Assembly: GCA_934182615.1 (NCBI GenBank)
Contig: CAKPRO010000003.1
Span: 1-64,000, forward strand
From: an uncultured Bacilli bacterium
GTDB taxonomy: Bacteria; Bacillota_I; Bacilli_A; RF39; UBA660
Reading direction: 5' to 3'
Length of the DNA stretch: 64,000 bases
Shown here in pieces: positions 1 to 7,768 of the stretch (positions are counted from its first letter, which is position 1; each line of letters begins with the position of its first letter). The position numbers were made by a program, and so were the translations under genes. Under the pieces are notes generated by a model. It searched no databases, had not been told where the DNA came from, and saw nothing but the letters and a program-made list of their open reading frames with translations.

Positions 1-1520
1 TATTATTAGGTTTATCTATTACTGGTAGTTTAGCATATTATATATGGAGTAGTAGTACTACTAGTATATCAGGTAATCTATGTTTACCTGAAATATATTT
101 TACGGGAGGAGCTACAATTAATGGTAAATTAAAACCAGTATCTAGTAAAGAAGAAGGATTAATTAAAGAAGTAGAAGTAAACTTACATAAGACTTGTAAT
201 AATGATACTGCTGTTATGAATTTATATTTAAGCTTAGATTTATTACCTACAGCACTACAAGAAAATACTTTTGTATATGAATTATATAATGGCAATAATG
301 AAAGAATATCAAGTGGTAACTTTAGTGATAAGAAACAAGGGGATACTGTAGTGCTTGCAGAAAATGAAATAGTAACTAGTAATGTATCTATATATACTTT
401 ATATATTTATATTGATGGTAATAGAGATAATCCTATTACTATGACTAATCAAAATTTTAGATTTAATATCTATGGAGAAGGAACTGGAGCTATATATAAA
501 GAAAATGTAATTCAAAATGAAACAACAACACCCTCTAGTTCTTCTTCAACATTTTTAAATACTGAAGTACTTAGAAATCAAATAGAATCTATAACTATAG
601 AAAAGACTAATGTCGTACCAAATGATGCCAAATATAGTAAAGATATATCTTCAAAACAAGATGGTAGTGTTATGCTATGGTATACAGATAAAGATAATAA
701 TAGTTTATATGAAATATCAATAGGTAGTGAGAATGGTTCAGTTGAAGCTAATACTAATGGCTCAGGTATGTTTGCATACCTAGATAATGTATCTACTTTA
801 GATTTAAGTGGAGTAGATACTAGCAACATGACTAGTATGAGTAGAATGTTTTATAATAGTAAAAGTTTAACTAACATAGATATATCAGGTTTTGACACCT
901 CAAAAGTGGTTAACATGAATGGAATGTTTCAAGATTGTATTAGTATAAAGAAGTTGAATTTAAATAATTTTAACACATCTAAAGTTACAAATTTCAGTGC
1001 CATTTTTGGAAATTGTGAATCATTAAGTGAACTGTATTTATCAAATTTTGATACAAGAAGTGCAACACTTATGACATATATGTTTGGAAGTTGTAAATTA
1101 TTAGAAACTCTTGATCTATCTAGTTTTGATACTTCAAACGTTATTGGCATGACACAAATGTTTCATGGCTGTTCTAATCTTGTTTCTATTAATTTATCTA
1201 GTTTTAATACCAGTAAAGTATCAGGTATGGAAAGTATGTTTTTTGGATGTAAATCGCTAAGAGTTCTTGATTTATCTAACTTTGATACTAGTAAAGTTGA
1301 TAATACAAAAGGCATGTTTAGATATGATAGTGAATTATCAACAATTTATGTGTCAGAACTATGGAATACTTCCAATGTTACTAATTTTGGTGCCATGTTT
1401 GACGGATGCAATTCATTACGTGGTGCAGTTCCTTTCGATAGTACTAAGACAGATGCAACTATGGCTAATTATACAACTGTATATTTAACATATAAAAAAA
1501 TACTAATTAGGAGAATATAA
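1..1520 (+). CDS. BspA-like (DUF285) leucine-rich surface protein, 5' end outside window
   Basis: The frame is open from position 3, so the gene starts upstream of the window; an internal ATG at 216 is not the real start. The first visible residues (LLGLSITGSLAYYIW) look like a membrane anchor, followed by a beta-rich domain of about 150 residues. From about position 760 to 1440 there are tandem units of about 24 residues with the pattern 'LDLSGFDTSKVTNMxxMFxxC', the hallmark of BspA/DUF285 repeats. Such proteins are surface exposed and in other species take part in adhesion or host and microbe contacts; that role is inferred here. The protein ends soon after the last repeat, with no LPXTG motif, so anchoring would be N-terminal. 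Confidence 0.85.
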   Translation, partial: LLGLSITGSLAYYIWSSSTTSISGNLCLPEIYFTGGATINGKLKPVSSKEEGLIKEVEVNLHKTCNNDTAVMNLYLSLDLLPTALQENTFVYELYNGNNERISSGNFSDKKQGDTVVLAENEIVTSNVSIYTLYIYIDGNRDNPITMTNQNFRFNIYGEGTGAIYKENVIQNETTTPSSSSSTFLNTEVLRNQIESITIEKTNVVPNDAKYSKDISSKQDGSVMLWYTDKDNNSLYEISIGSENGSVEANTNGSGMFAYLDNVSTLDLSGVDTSNMTSMSRMFYNSKSLTNIDISGFDTSKVVNMNGMFQDCISIKKLNLNNFNTSKVTNFSAIFGNCESLSELYLSNFDTRSATLMTYMFGSCKLLETLDLSSFDTSNVIGMTQMFHGCSNLVSINLSSFNTSKVSGMESMFFGCKSLRVLDLSNFDTSKVDNTKGMFRYDSELSTIYVSELWNTSNVTNFGAMFDGCNSLRGAVPFDSTKTDATMANYTTVYLTYKKILIRRI

Positions 1521-1604
1521 TAAATTATCAGAAAACTATTGACAATAAATACTAAAAGTAATAAAATTAAATAGACATTTGCTTAAGAAAAATTTATCTT
1601 TAAA

Positions 1605-1643
1605 ACGAAGAACTACAAGTATTATATAACTGTAGTTTTTCGT
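1605..1643. other. 13-bp inverted repeat upstream of helD
   Basis: Half-sites 1605-1617 (ACGAAGAACTACA) and 1631-1643 (TGTAGTTTTTCGT) pair over 13 bp with one G-U wobble and a 13-nt loop. No T-run follows; the U-rich stretch is inside the stem. It lies 12 nt before the AAGGAGG box of the helicase gene, so it could be a weak terminator of the surface-protein gene or a leader hairpin. Confidence 0.5.
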
Positions 1644-1671
1644 CATATCAAGTAGAAGGAGGTATATATTT

Positions 1672-3678
1672 ATGAAGATAGAGAGAGAAGAGTTTGAAAG
1701 AGAAAGAAATTATCTAAACAAGACAGTAAGTCTAATTAGAAAGAAAATATCTAAATTAGGACAAGAGTTATTTGACGACGATTCTAAAGTATTAGAATTT
1801 AAAAAACTAATATGGGATACGCATACTGAAATGGATCCTAATGAAATGCGTAGCATGATGGCTGAATCAGATTTACAAGTATCAATAATGCAAAGTAAAG
1901 GTAATTATCTTCAGAGATTATTTAGAATTCAAAATAAACCATATTTTGGTTCAATTAGATTTAAAGAAGATGGTAGTGAAGAAGATGACAATATCTATAT
2001 AGGTATTACTCATGTTGAAGATAAACTAGATTATTATGTTCATGACTGGAGAAGTCCAATATGTAGTATGTTCTATGACTATGAAACAGGCCCTGCTTCA
2101 TATAAAGCACCATCTGGTATAATAAAAGGTAATATAACTAAAAAAAGACAATATATAATAGAAGATGCCGAATTAAAACATATCTTTGATAATGATTTAA
2201 ATATTAGCGATAGCTTGTTACAAGAAGTATTAGCAGAAGAATCTTCAGATAAAATGAAGAATATTGTTAATACAATTCAAGAAGAACAAAACAAAGTAAT
2301 AAGAAATACTGAAGATAAAAATCTAATCGTTGAAGGAATAGCGGGCTCAGGTAAAACAAGTGTAGCCTTACATAGAATAGCTTTCTTATTATATAGAATA
2401 CCTAATTTAACTTCAAGTAATGTAGTAGTATTTACTCCTAACAAAGTATTCTCAGAGTACATATCTAATGTCTTACCAGAACTAGGAGAAGACAATACCT
2501 ATGATATGACTTTCTATGATCTATTATGTCAGAATATCAATGAATATAAAGATATAGAAAACTTTACAGACTTTATATCTAGATATTATAAAGGTAATGT
2601 AGATAACTATGATATGGTTAAATATAAACAATCAGACGAAATAATAAAAGATATCGATAACTATATAAATAACTTACTAAGTACTATTAAATTTAATGAT
2701 AAATTAGAATATGACGATTTTATCGAAATAGATACTGAAGAATTAAATAATATGTTAAATTATAAATATAATAGATTCCCATTATTCGAAAGAATAAAAG
2801 AAATGTCTAAGAGAATAGCAAGCAATAACTATGAAGGTAGTAGTAAAAATGCTAGTTCTATAGAAAAGAAATTAAAAGAATTACTAAATATAAAACTAGA
2901 TTTAAAGACTATCTTTAATAGCTTCTATCAAAGTGAATATTCTAAATATAAAGATAAAGTAAATGATAAATATTTATATTATGAGGATGCTTGTATTTTC
3001 TTATATATAAAGAGTTTATTAGTGGGCTTTAATACTAATCATGTAATAAAAGAAATAGTAATAGATGAAGCCCAAGATTATAATAAACTTCAATATCTAA
3101 TTATCAAGAAAACATTTAAAACAAGTAATTATACTATCTTAGGAGATACCAATCAAACTATTAATCCATATTACAAATACGATTCACTAGAAGAATTAAC
3201 TAGTATCTTTGAATCTTCTAAATATATAACTCTTACTAAAACATATCGTTCTACAGGTAAAATAATCGATTATACCAATAAAATATTAGGTTTAAATCAT
3301 GTTACTGCGATTAGAAATGATAAAGCTAGTGATATAATATTTAGAAATAATATTACCAAGAATGATTTCTTAACAGACATAAATAACTTAAAAAATACTT
3401 CTAAAAGTATAGCCATAATTACTAAAAATGATAGTGAAGCTGAAGAAGTATATAATATGTTAAAAGATGATCTAGATATAATGCTAATAGATGGTTTCGG
3501 GCACATAAAAAGAGACTTAGTAGTAGTACCTTCATATGTAGCCAAAGGACTAGAATTTGACTCGGTAATTATCTATACTGATGAAGATAATAAGTACCAA
3601 GAAAAAGACAAATATTTGTTCTACGTAGCTTGTACTAGAGCCCAACATAATCTAATAATTTACAATAATTCCAAGTAA
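1672..3678 (+). CDS. helD: UvrD-like SF1 helicase, HelD-type RNA polymerase recycling factor
   Basis: This 668-residue protein starts with a charged coiled coil (residues about 1-45), typical of HelD. The Walker A motif GIAGSGKTSVALHR is near residue 223, the Walker B/motif II VIDEAQDYN near 463, TYRSTGKIIDYT (motif IV region) near 525, and the C-terminal helicase motifs KGLEFDSVII and YVACTRAQ near 625-655. HelD proteins remove RNA polymerase from DNA in an ATP-dependent way. The length is slightly short for HelD (usually 700-780). AAGGAGG lies 7-10 nt before the ATG. UvrD/PcrA is the alternative, but the N-terminal coiled coil and single-gene context favour HelD. Confidence 0.8.
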   Translation: MKIEREEFERERNYLNKTVSLIRKKISKLGQELFDDDSKVLEFKKLIWDTHTEMDPNEMRSMMAESDLQVSIMQSKGNYLQRLFRIQNKPYFGSIRFKEDGSEEDDNIYIGITHVEDKLDYYVHDWRSPICSMFYDYETGPASYKAPSGIIKGNITKKRQYIIEDAELKHIFDNDLNISDSLLQEVLAEESSDKMKNIVNTIQEEQNKVIRNTEDKNLIVEGIAGSGKTSVALHRIAFLLYRIPNLTSSNVVVFTPNKVFSEYISNVLPELGEDNTYDMTFYDLLCQNINEYKDIENFTDFISRYYKGNVDNYDMVKYKQSDEIIKDIDNYINNLLSTIKFNDKLEYDDFIEIDTEELNNMLNYKYNRFPLFERIKEMSKRIASNNYEGSSKNASSIEKKLKELLNIKLDLKTIFNSFYQSEYSKYKDKVNDKYLYYEDACIFLYIKSLLVGFNTNHVIKEIVIDEAQDYNKLQYLIIKKTFKTSNYTILGDTNQTINPYYKYDSLEELTSIFESSKYITLTKTYRSTGKIIDYTNKILGLNHVTAIRNDKASDIIFRNNITKNDFLTDINNLKNTSKSIAIITKNDSEAEEVYNMLKDDLDIMLIDGFGHIKRDLVVVPSYVAKGLEFDSVIIYTDEDNKYQEKDKYLFYVACTRAQHNLIIYNNSK

Positions 3679-3697
3679 TTTTAAAAAAGTATTTAGC

Positions 3698-3712
3698 CCT
3701 TATTTTATAAGG
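3698..3712 (+). terminator. Possible hairpin after helD
   Basis: CCTTAT (3698-3703) and ATAAGG (3707-3712) form a short hairpin about 20 nt after the stop codon. No clear U-run follows, so termination strength is uncertain. Confidence 0.35.
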
Positions 3713-3728
3713 ACTTATAAATTTCTAT

Positions 3729-3757
3729 TTGACAAAGAATTTCATTTGTGCTAAGAT
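3729..3757 (+). promoter_or_regulatory. SigA promoter of the NlpC/P60 gene
   Basis: TTGACA (3729-3734), 17-nt spacer, TAAGAT (3752-3757) preceded by TGc, an extended -10. It matches the promoter of the next gene at 4493-4521 in style and spacing. Confidence 0.7.
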
Positions 3758-3789
3758 AATAAACGTCCGCAAAAAAATGAGGTGTAGAA

Positions 3790-4491
3790 GTGAAAAAGCA
3801 TAAAATGGAAATTGCAGCACTGACTCTATTACTTGGAGTTCTATGTTATGCATTTTACGATTGCAATATTAAGGGGAGCGAACAAGAAGTTGTTTTAAGT
3901 AACGAATTGCTCTCTATGAGAGAAATAAAAAACAAAGAAGACATAACCATGGAAATGTTATCTTTGCCTACAGAAGAGTTATTAAAACAACAAGATGAAA
4001 ATGTTAAAAAAGAAAGTGATACAGAAAATAAAGAAGAAACACAAGTTGAAACTCATGAAGAAGTAACTAGTGAAGAGGAAGTATATAGTATTAATTTAGC
4101 GGCAAATAGTGAAAACGAAGTTCCTTATAACGAAATTATTTCTAATCAAGTAGTAAACTATGCTCTTCAGTTTGTTGGAGGTCCTTATGTATATGGAGGT
4201 AACTCTCTAACTAATGGTACTGACTGTTCAGGATTTACCAAGTTAGTATTTGCTAACTATGGTGTATACTTGCCAAGATCAGCACCAGAACAAGCTTATG
4301 CTGGTGTGCATGTTGACTTAAGTGATATCAAACCAGGAGATATTATCGTATCTGGTTATGATGGAGTAGTATGTCATGCATCGCTATATATTGGTGATGG
4401 AAAACTAGTTCATGCATTAAATTCTAATGTCGGAATAGTAGTAACTAGCATGTATATAATGCCTATCATTGACGTTAGAAGAGTAGCCTAA
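3790..4491 (+). CDS. Exported NlpC/P60 peptidoglycan endopeptidase
   Basis: The 233-residue protein starts with GTG, preceded by a GAGGTG box. Residues 6-24 form a signal/anchor segment (IAALTLLLGVLCYAFYDC), then an acidic Glu-rich linker of about 80 residues. The C-terminal 115 residues are an NlpC/P60 domain: catalytic Cys146 in TDCSGF, His196 in CHASLYIGDG and His208 in LVHALNS. The family cleaves peptidoglycan stem peptides outside the membrane. It has its own TTGACA promoter and is followed by another exported cell-wall hydrolase of the same anchor-linker-enzyme plan. Confidence 0.88.
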   Translation: MKKHKMEIAALTLLLGVLCYAFYDCNIKGSEQEVVLSNELLSMREIKNKEDITMEMLSLPTEELLKQQDENVKKESDTENKEETQVETHEEVTSEEEVYSINLAANSENEVPYNEIISNQVVNYALQFVGGPYVYGGNSLTNGTDCSGFTKLVFANYGVYLPRSAPEQAYAGVHVDLSDIKPGDIIVSGYDGVVCHASLYIGDGKLVHALNSNVGIVVTSMYIMPIIDVRRVA

Positions 4492-4492
4492 T

Positions 4493-4521
4493 TTGACAAA
4501 TAAATTGAAATCTGCTATAAT
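4493..4521 (+). promoter_or_regulatory. Strong SigA promoter of the glucosaminidase-like gene
   Basis: Perfect TTGACA (4493-4498), 17-nt spacer and TATAAT (4516-4521) preceded by TGc. The -35 starts right after the stop of the upstream gene. A GC-containing hairpin (about 4526-4546: CCGTC, five T, C, five A, GGCGG) covers the leader and ends just before the GGAAAG ribosome binding site. Confidence 0.82.
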
Positions 4522-4553
4522 AAAGCCCGTCTTTTTCAAAAAGGCGGAAAGAA

Positions 4554-5207
4554 GTGAATGAAATGAAACCAAGCGCGCTCATTAGAGTAGGAATGGCTTC
4601 AATGTTAACTTTAGGATTTGCATCAAGTTTATTTTACTATAATGAAATTAATAAAAAAGAAGAAGTGGTATTGATGGACCAATTATATGACCCATCAACG
4701 TATAAAGAAGAAGTAGTAGAATTAAATCTTTCAAATGAGGAAGATACAGATACTGTAGTGGAAGAAGAACCTACTACTGAAGTAGTACCTGAAAGAGTTG
4801 AAGTATATGATAATTTAACTATTGAAGAATTAGCAGATAAGTTAAATAGAACATTATCCTCTGATTTATCAGGTAAAGGAGAATCATTTGCTAAGTATTC
4901 AATAGATTTAGGAGTAGACCCATATCTAGCAGTAGCCATAGCTATGCATGAAACAGGATGCACTTGGAATTGTTCTTATTTAGCAAAGACATGTAATAAT
5001 GTCGGTGGTCAAAAAGGATCTGGTTGTGGTGAATACCAAGCCTTTGAAACATTAGAAGATGGTATTTATGGTTTTATCTTAAATATCAAGAATAAATATG
5101 TTGATTATGGATTAATGACTGCTGATGAGATGAATCCTAAATATGCCGAAGATCCAACATGGTCTTCAAAAGTAAATAAATATATCGAGAAAATTAAAAA
5201 TAACTAG
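4554..5207 (+). CDS. Exported glucosaminidase/lysozyme-like cell-wall hydrolase
   Basis: 217 residues, start GTG 4554 (an in-frame ATG at 4563 is the alternative). Residues about 12-28 are a signal/anchor segment, followed by a Glu/Thr-rich linker to about residue 85. The C-terminal domain carries AIAMHETG with the probable catalytic Glu near residue 133 and a downstream NNVGGQKG block, as in GH73-type N-acetylglucosaminidases. It probably cuts glycan strands of peptidoglycan. Four Cys residues close together (CTWNCS, KTCNN, GCGE) may form disulfides. Paired with the NlpC/P60 enzyme upstream but with its own promoter. Confidence 0.75.
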   Translation: MNEMKPSALIRVGMASMLTLGFASSLFYYNEINKKEEVVLMDQLYDPSTYKEEVVELNLSNEEDTDTVVEEEPTTEVVPERVEVYDNLTIEELADKLNRTLSSDLSGKGESFAKYSIDLGVDPYLAVAIAMHETGCTWNCSYLAKTCNNVGGQKGSGCGEYQAFETLEDGIYGFILNIKNKYVDYGLMTADEMNPKYAEDPTWSSKVNKYIEKIKNN

Positions 5208-5268
5208 GAAACTTTCTTCCTAGTTATTAATTTTTACAGTTTAAGAAGATACTAGATTATCTTCTTTT
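5199..5268 (+). terminator. Two tandem terminators after the glucosaminidase gene
   Basis: First hairpin: 5199-5210 (AATAACTAGGAA) with 5217-5228 (TTCCTAGTTATT), followed by AATTTTT and overlapping the stop codon. Second: AAGAAGATA (5243-5251) with TATCTTCTT (5258-5266), then TT. They separate this gene from the paired-hairpin element just downstream. Confidence 0.8.
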
Positions 5269-5293
5269 ACTTTATTTTATCTTAGTTAGAAAG

Positions 5294-5384
5294 TCTACAC
5301 CCTAAATATAATATCTTATTATTATTTATTTATAGACTAAGAATTAGGCTATAAGTAATATGAAATGACCTAGGCATTTCATAT
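5294..5384 (+). repeat. Paired-hairpin element, locus 1 (forward)
   Basis: An AT box (ATATAATATCTTAT) precedes hairpin 1 (5330-5354: TTATAG/CTATAA, apex A-CTAA-GAA-TTAG-G) and hairpin 2 (5358-5384: ATATGAAATG/CATTTCATAT, apex ACCTAGG). The A and final G of each apex face each other just inside the last G-C pair. The AT box and start of hairpin 1 closely match locus 6 at 55392-55441. It lies between the tandem terminators and lgt. Confidence 0.75.
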
Positions 5385-5457
5385 AAAAATAAACTAATAT
5401 CTATAATTCTACTTTAATTTTATAAGTAAATATGATATTATATATATGGTGATAAAA

Positions 5458-6237
5458 ATGCATAGAGAACTAATAACAATAGGACCGATAACAATATATT
5501 GGTATTCAGTAATAATAATAACCGCTATTGTAATAGGAATATATTTCTCATCAAAAAAAGCAGAAAAGAATGGACTAGGAAAAGATTTCTTATTAGATTT
5601 AATATTTTATTTAATACCAGTAGGAGTACTAGGAGCAAGAATATATTATGTAATATTTAACTATTCAGTATTTAAAGGAGACTACTTAAGTATCTTTAAA
5701 ATCTGGGAAGGAGGTTTAGCCATCTATGGAGCAGTAATATCTTCAATAATATTTATAATATATTATTGTAAAAAGAAAAATAAAGATATCTATCTAACCC
5801 TAGATACCTTAGTACCATATCTAATATTAGGTCAAGCCATGGGTAGATGGGGTAACTTTATCAATAAAGAAGCCCATGGAGCCATAACAACCTATGAACA
5901 CTTAAAAAACTTACATATCCCTAATTTTATTATTGAAGGAATGAAAATAAATGGCTTCTACTACATACCAACATTCTTATATGAATCAGTATGGTGTATA
6001 ATAGGCTTTATAATATTATTAATAGTAAGAAAGAAAGATAACTTTAAACATACCGGTCTATTATTATATATATATTTTATTTGGTATGGAATAGGTAGAT
6101 TAATAATAGAGAGCTTAAGAACAGATAGCCTATATTTAGGAACATTTAGAATAAGTCAAATAGTATCAATAATATTAATATTAATAGGAATAATAGGAAT
6201 AATATATAGGAGGATCAAATGGAAGAACATAAAGTAG
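5458..6237 (+). CDS. lgt: Prolipoprotein diacylglyceryl transferase
   Basis: Lgt transfers diacylglycerol from phosphatidylglycerol to the lipobox Cys of prelipoproteins in the membrane. The sequence has about seven hydrophobic segments and the Lgt signature GRWGNFINKEAHG at about residues 129-141, with YGxGRxxIExLR near the C terminus. ATG 5458 is preferred over ATG 5446 because GGTGAT (5448-5453) sits at normal distance before it; that gives 259 residues, typical of the family. It overlaps trxB by 19 nt, a common lgt-trxB pairing in Firmicutes. Confidence 0.93.
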   Translation: MHRELITIGPITIYWYSVIIITAIVIGIYFSSKKAEKNGLGKDFLLDLIFYLIPVGVLGARIYYVIFNYSVFKGDYLSIFKIWEGGLAIYGAVISSIIFIIYYCKKKNKDIYLTLDTLVPYLILGQAMGRWGNFINKEAHGAITTYEHLKNLHIPNFIIEGMKINGFYYIPTFLYESVWCIIGFIILLIVRKKDNFKHTGLLLYIYFIWYGIGRLIIESLRTDSLYLGTFRISQIVSIILILIGIIGIIYRRIKWKNIK

Positions 6238-7100
6238 TAATATTAGGTTCAGGAATAGCAGGTATGACTGCTGGTATCTATTTAAAAAGAGGAGGACTAG
6301 ATGTCCTAGTAGTTGAAGATAATATCCCAGGAGGAGTATTAAACGAAATACCAAGTATCGAAAACTATCCTGGTTATGAAGAAATATCAGGCCCCGATTT
6401 AGCCATGAATATATATAATCAACTAACTAAATTAGGAGTAAAAATATTAAATAAAAAAATAGCAAGTATTGATTTAGATAATAAAACAATAAATAACAAT
6501 ATCAAATACGAATACTTAGTAATAGCAACAGGTAGAAAAAGTAGAATGTTATCTCTAGAGTATGAAAAAGAATTACTAGGAAAAGGAATAAGTACATGTG
6601 CTCTATGTGATGGTTTCTTCTATAAAGATAAAGTAGTAGCCGTAGTAGGAGGAGGCTCTTCTTCCCTTACCGAAGCATTATATCTATCAAAAATATGTAA
6701 AGAAGTAATAATAATCCATCGTAGAGATAAATTAACCTCTGATAAATATTTAATAGATAAAGTAAATAGTACTAAAAATATCAAAGTACTATATAATAGT
6801 AATATAACTAAGTATAATCAAAATAACAATAAATTAACCTCAGTAACAATAAATAATAAAGATATTCTAGAAGTAGAAGGAGTATTCTTAGCCATAGGTA
6901 GTACTCCTAATAGTGAAATATTTAATGTAAATAAAGATAATAACTATATAATAGTAGACTCTAATTACATGACTAATATAGATAAAGTATATGCAATAGG
7001 AGATGTAATAAAAAAAGATTATTACCAGTTAAGTACAGCCTCTAGTGATGCTGTAATAGCAGCCTCAAATATCATTAAAAGAGAAAATAATAATTCATAA
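6219..7100 (+). CDS. trxB: Thioredoxin-disulfide reductase
   Basis: FAD/NADPH-dependent flavoprotein of 293 residues that reduces thioredoxin. The FAD-binding GSGIAGMTAG begins near residue 10, the redox-active CALC is Cys127-Cys130, the NADPH-binding GGGSS follows near 142, and the C-terminal FAD motif AIGDV is near 264. The CxxC is followed by DG as expected for the low-molecular-weight class. AGGAGG (6209-6214), inside the lgt coding sequence, is its ribosome binding site, so the two genes are probably coupled. Confidence 0.93.
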   Translation: MEEHKVVILGSGIAGMTAGIYLKRGGLDVLVVEDNIPGGVLNEIPSIENYPGYEEISGPDLAMNIYNQLTKLGVKILNKKIASIDLDNKTINNNIKYEYLVIATGRKSRMLSLEYEKELLGKGISTCALCDGFFYKDKVVAVVGGGSSSLTEALYLSKICKEVIIIHRRDKLTSDKYLIDKVNSTKNIKVLYNSNITKYNQNNNKLTSVTINNKDILEVEGVFLAIGSTPNSEIFNVNKDNNYIIVDSNYMTNIDKVYAIGDVIKKDYYQLSTASSDAVIAASNIIKRENNNS

Positions 7101-7104
7101 AACA

Positions 7105-7133
7105 TTTACAAATAGATAAAATTATGATATCAT
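7105..7133 (+). promoter_or_regulatory. SigA promoter of lemA
   Basis: TTTACA (7105-7110), 17-nt spacer, TATCAT (7128-7133) preceded by TGA. It starts five bases after the trxB stop codon and separates lemA from lgt-trxB. Confidence 0.55.
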
Positions 7134-7163
7134 TAAATTGTAATAATTGAAGGAGGAAAAAAT

Positions 7164-7727
7164 ATGGATATTGGAACAATAATTATTATCATAGTAGTAG
7201 GAGTTTTACTTATTCTAGTATTTTATGCTATTGGTGTATATAATAGCTTAGTAAATGCTAGAAATAAAGCAAAAGATCAATTCTCACAAATAGACGTACA
7301 ACTAAAGAGAAGAAGTGACATGATTCCTAATTTAGTAGAAACAGTAAAAGGTTATGCTAAACATGAAGAGAATACTTTTAAAGAAGTAGTAGAAGCTAGA
7401 AATAAAATGGCTACTGCAAGTGGTATTAATGAAGAAGTAGAAGCTTCTAATGCTGTAACAAGTGCATTAAACAAGTTATTCGCTTTAGCAGAAGCATATC
7501 CTGAATTAAAGGCTAACGAAAACTTTATGTCATTACAAGCTGACTTAAAGGAAACAGAAGACAAAATCAGTTATGCTAGAGGATTTTATAATGATACTGT
7601 TCTAACTTATAACAACTTAAGAGAACAATTCCCATCAAATATAATAGCTTCTATGTTTAAGTTTGAAAAATATGAGTTCTTTAATGCTGACGAAAAAGCT
7701 AGAGAAAATCCACAAGTAAAATTTTAG
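7164..7727 (+). CDS. lemA: LemA family membrane protein
   Basis: 187 residues: one N-terminal transmembrane segment (residues about 4-27), then the LemA helical domain with the conserved start YNSLVNARNKAKDQFSQIDV and RRSDMIPNLVETVKGY. The function of LemA is not settled; it is widely found next to DUF2207/TPM-type membrane proteins, as here. GAAGGAGG gives a strong ribosome binding site. A terminator-like hairpin lies right after the stop and may reduce readthrough into the next gene. Confidence 0.9.
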   Translation: MDIGTIIIIIVVGVLLILVFYAIGVYNSLVNARNKAKDQFSQIDVQLKRRSDMIPNLVETVKGYAKHEENTFKEVVEARNKMATASGINEEVEASNAVTSALNKLFALAEAYPELKANENFMSLQADLKETEDKISYARGFYNDTVLTYNNLREQFPSNIIASMFKFEKYEFFNADEKARENPQVKF

Positions 7728-7753
7728 GACTTATACTTAATAAGTCCTTTTTT
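7726..7753 (+). terminator. Intra-operon terminator after lemA
   Basis: AGGACTTAT (7726-7734) pairs with ATAAGTCCT (7740-7748), followed by TTTTTT. It overlaps the lemA stop codon and lies only 20 nt before the DUF2207 gene, so it probably gives partial termination. Confidence 0.8.
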
Positions 7754-7768
7754 GATAGGAGTGAAAAA

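Noticed and set aside
1605..1643. Hairpin before helD as a member of the paired-hairpin family
   Set aside because: It is single, has no A-G apex or second hairpin and no AT box.
4637..4963. Open frame on the minus strand opposite the glucosaminidase gene, and many similar antisense frames
   Set aside because: They are shadows of the real genes: no ribosome binding site, skewed Ser/Leu composition and no conserved motif.
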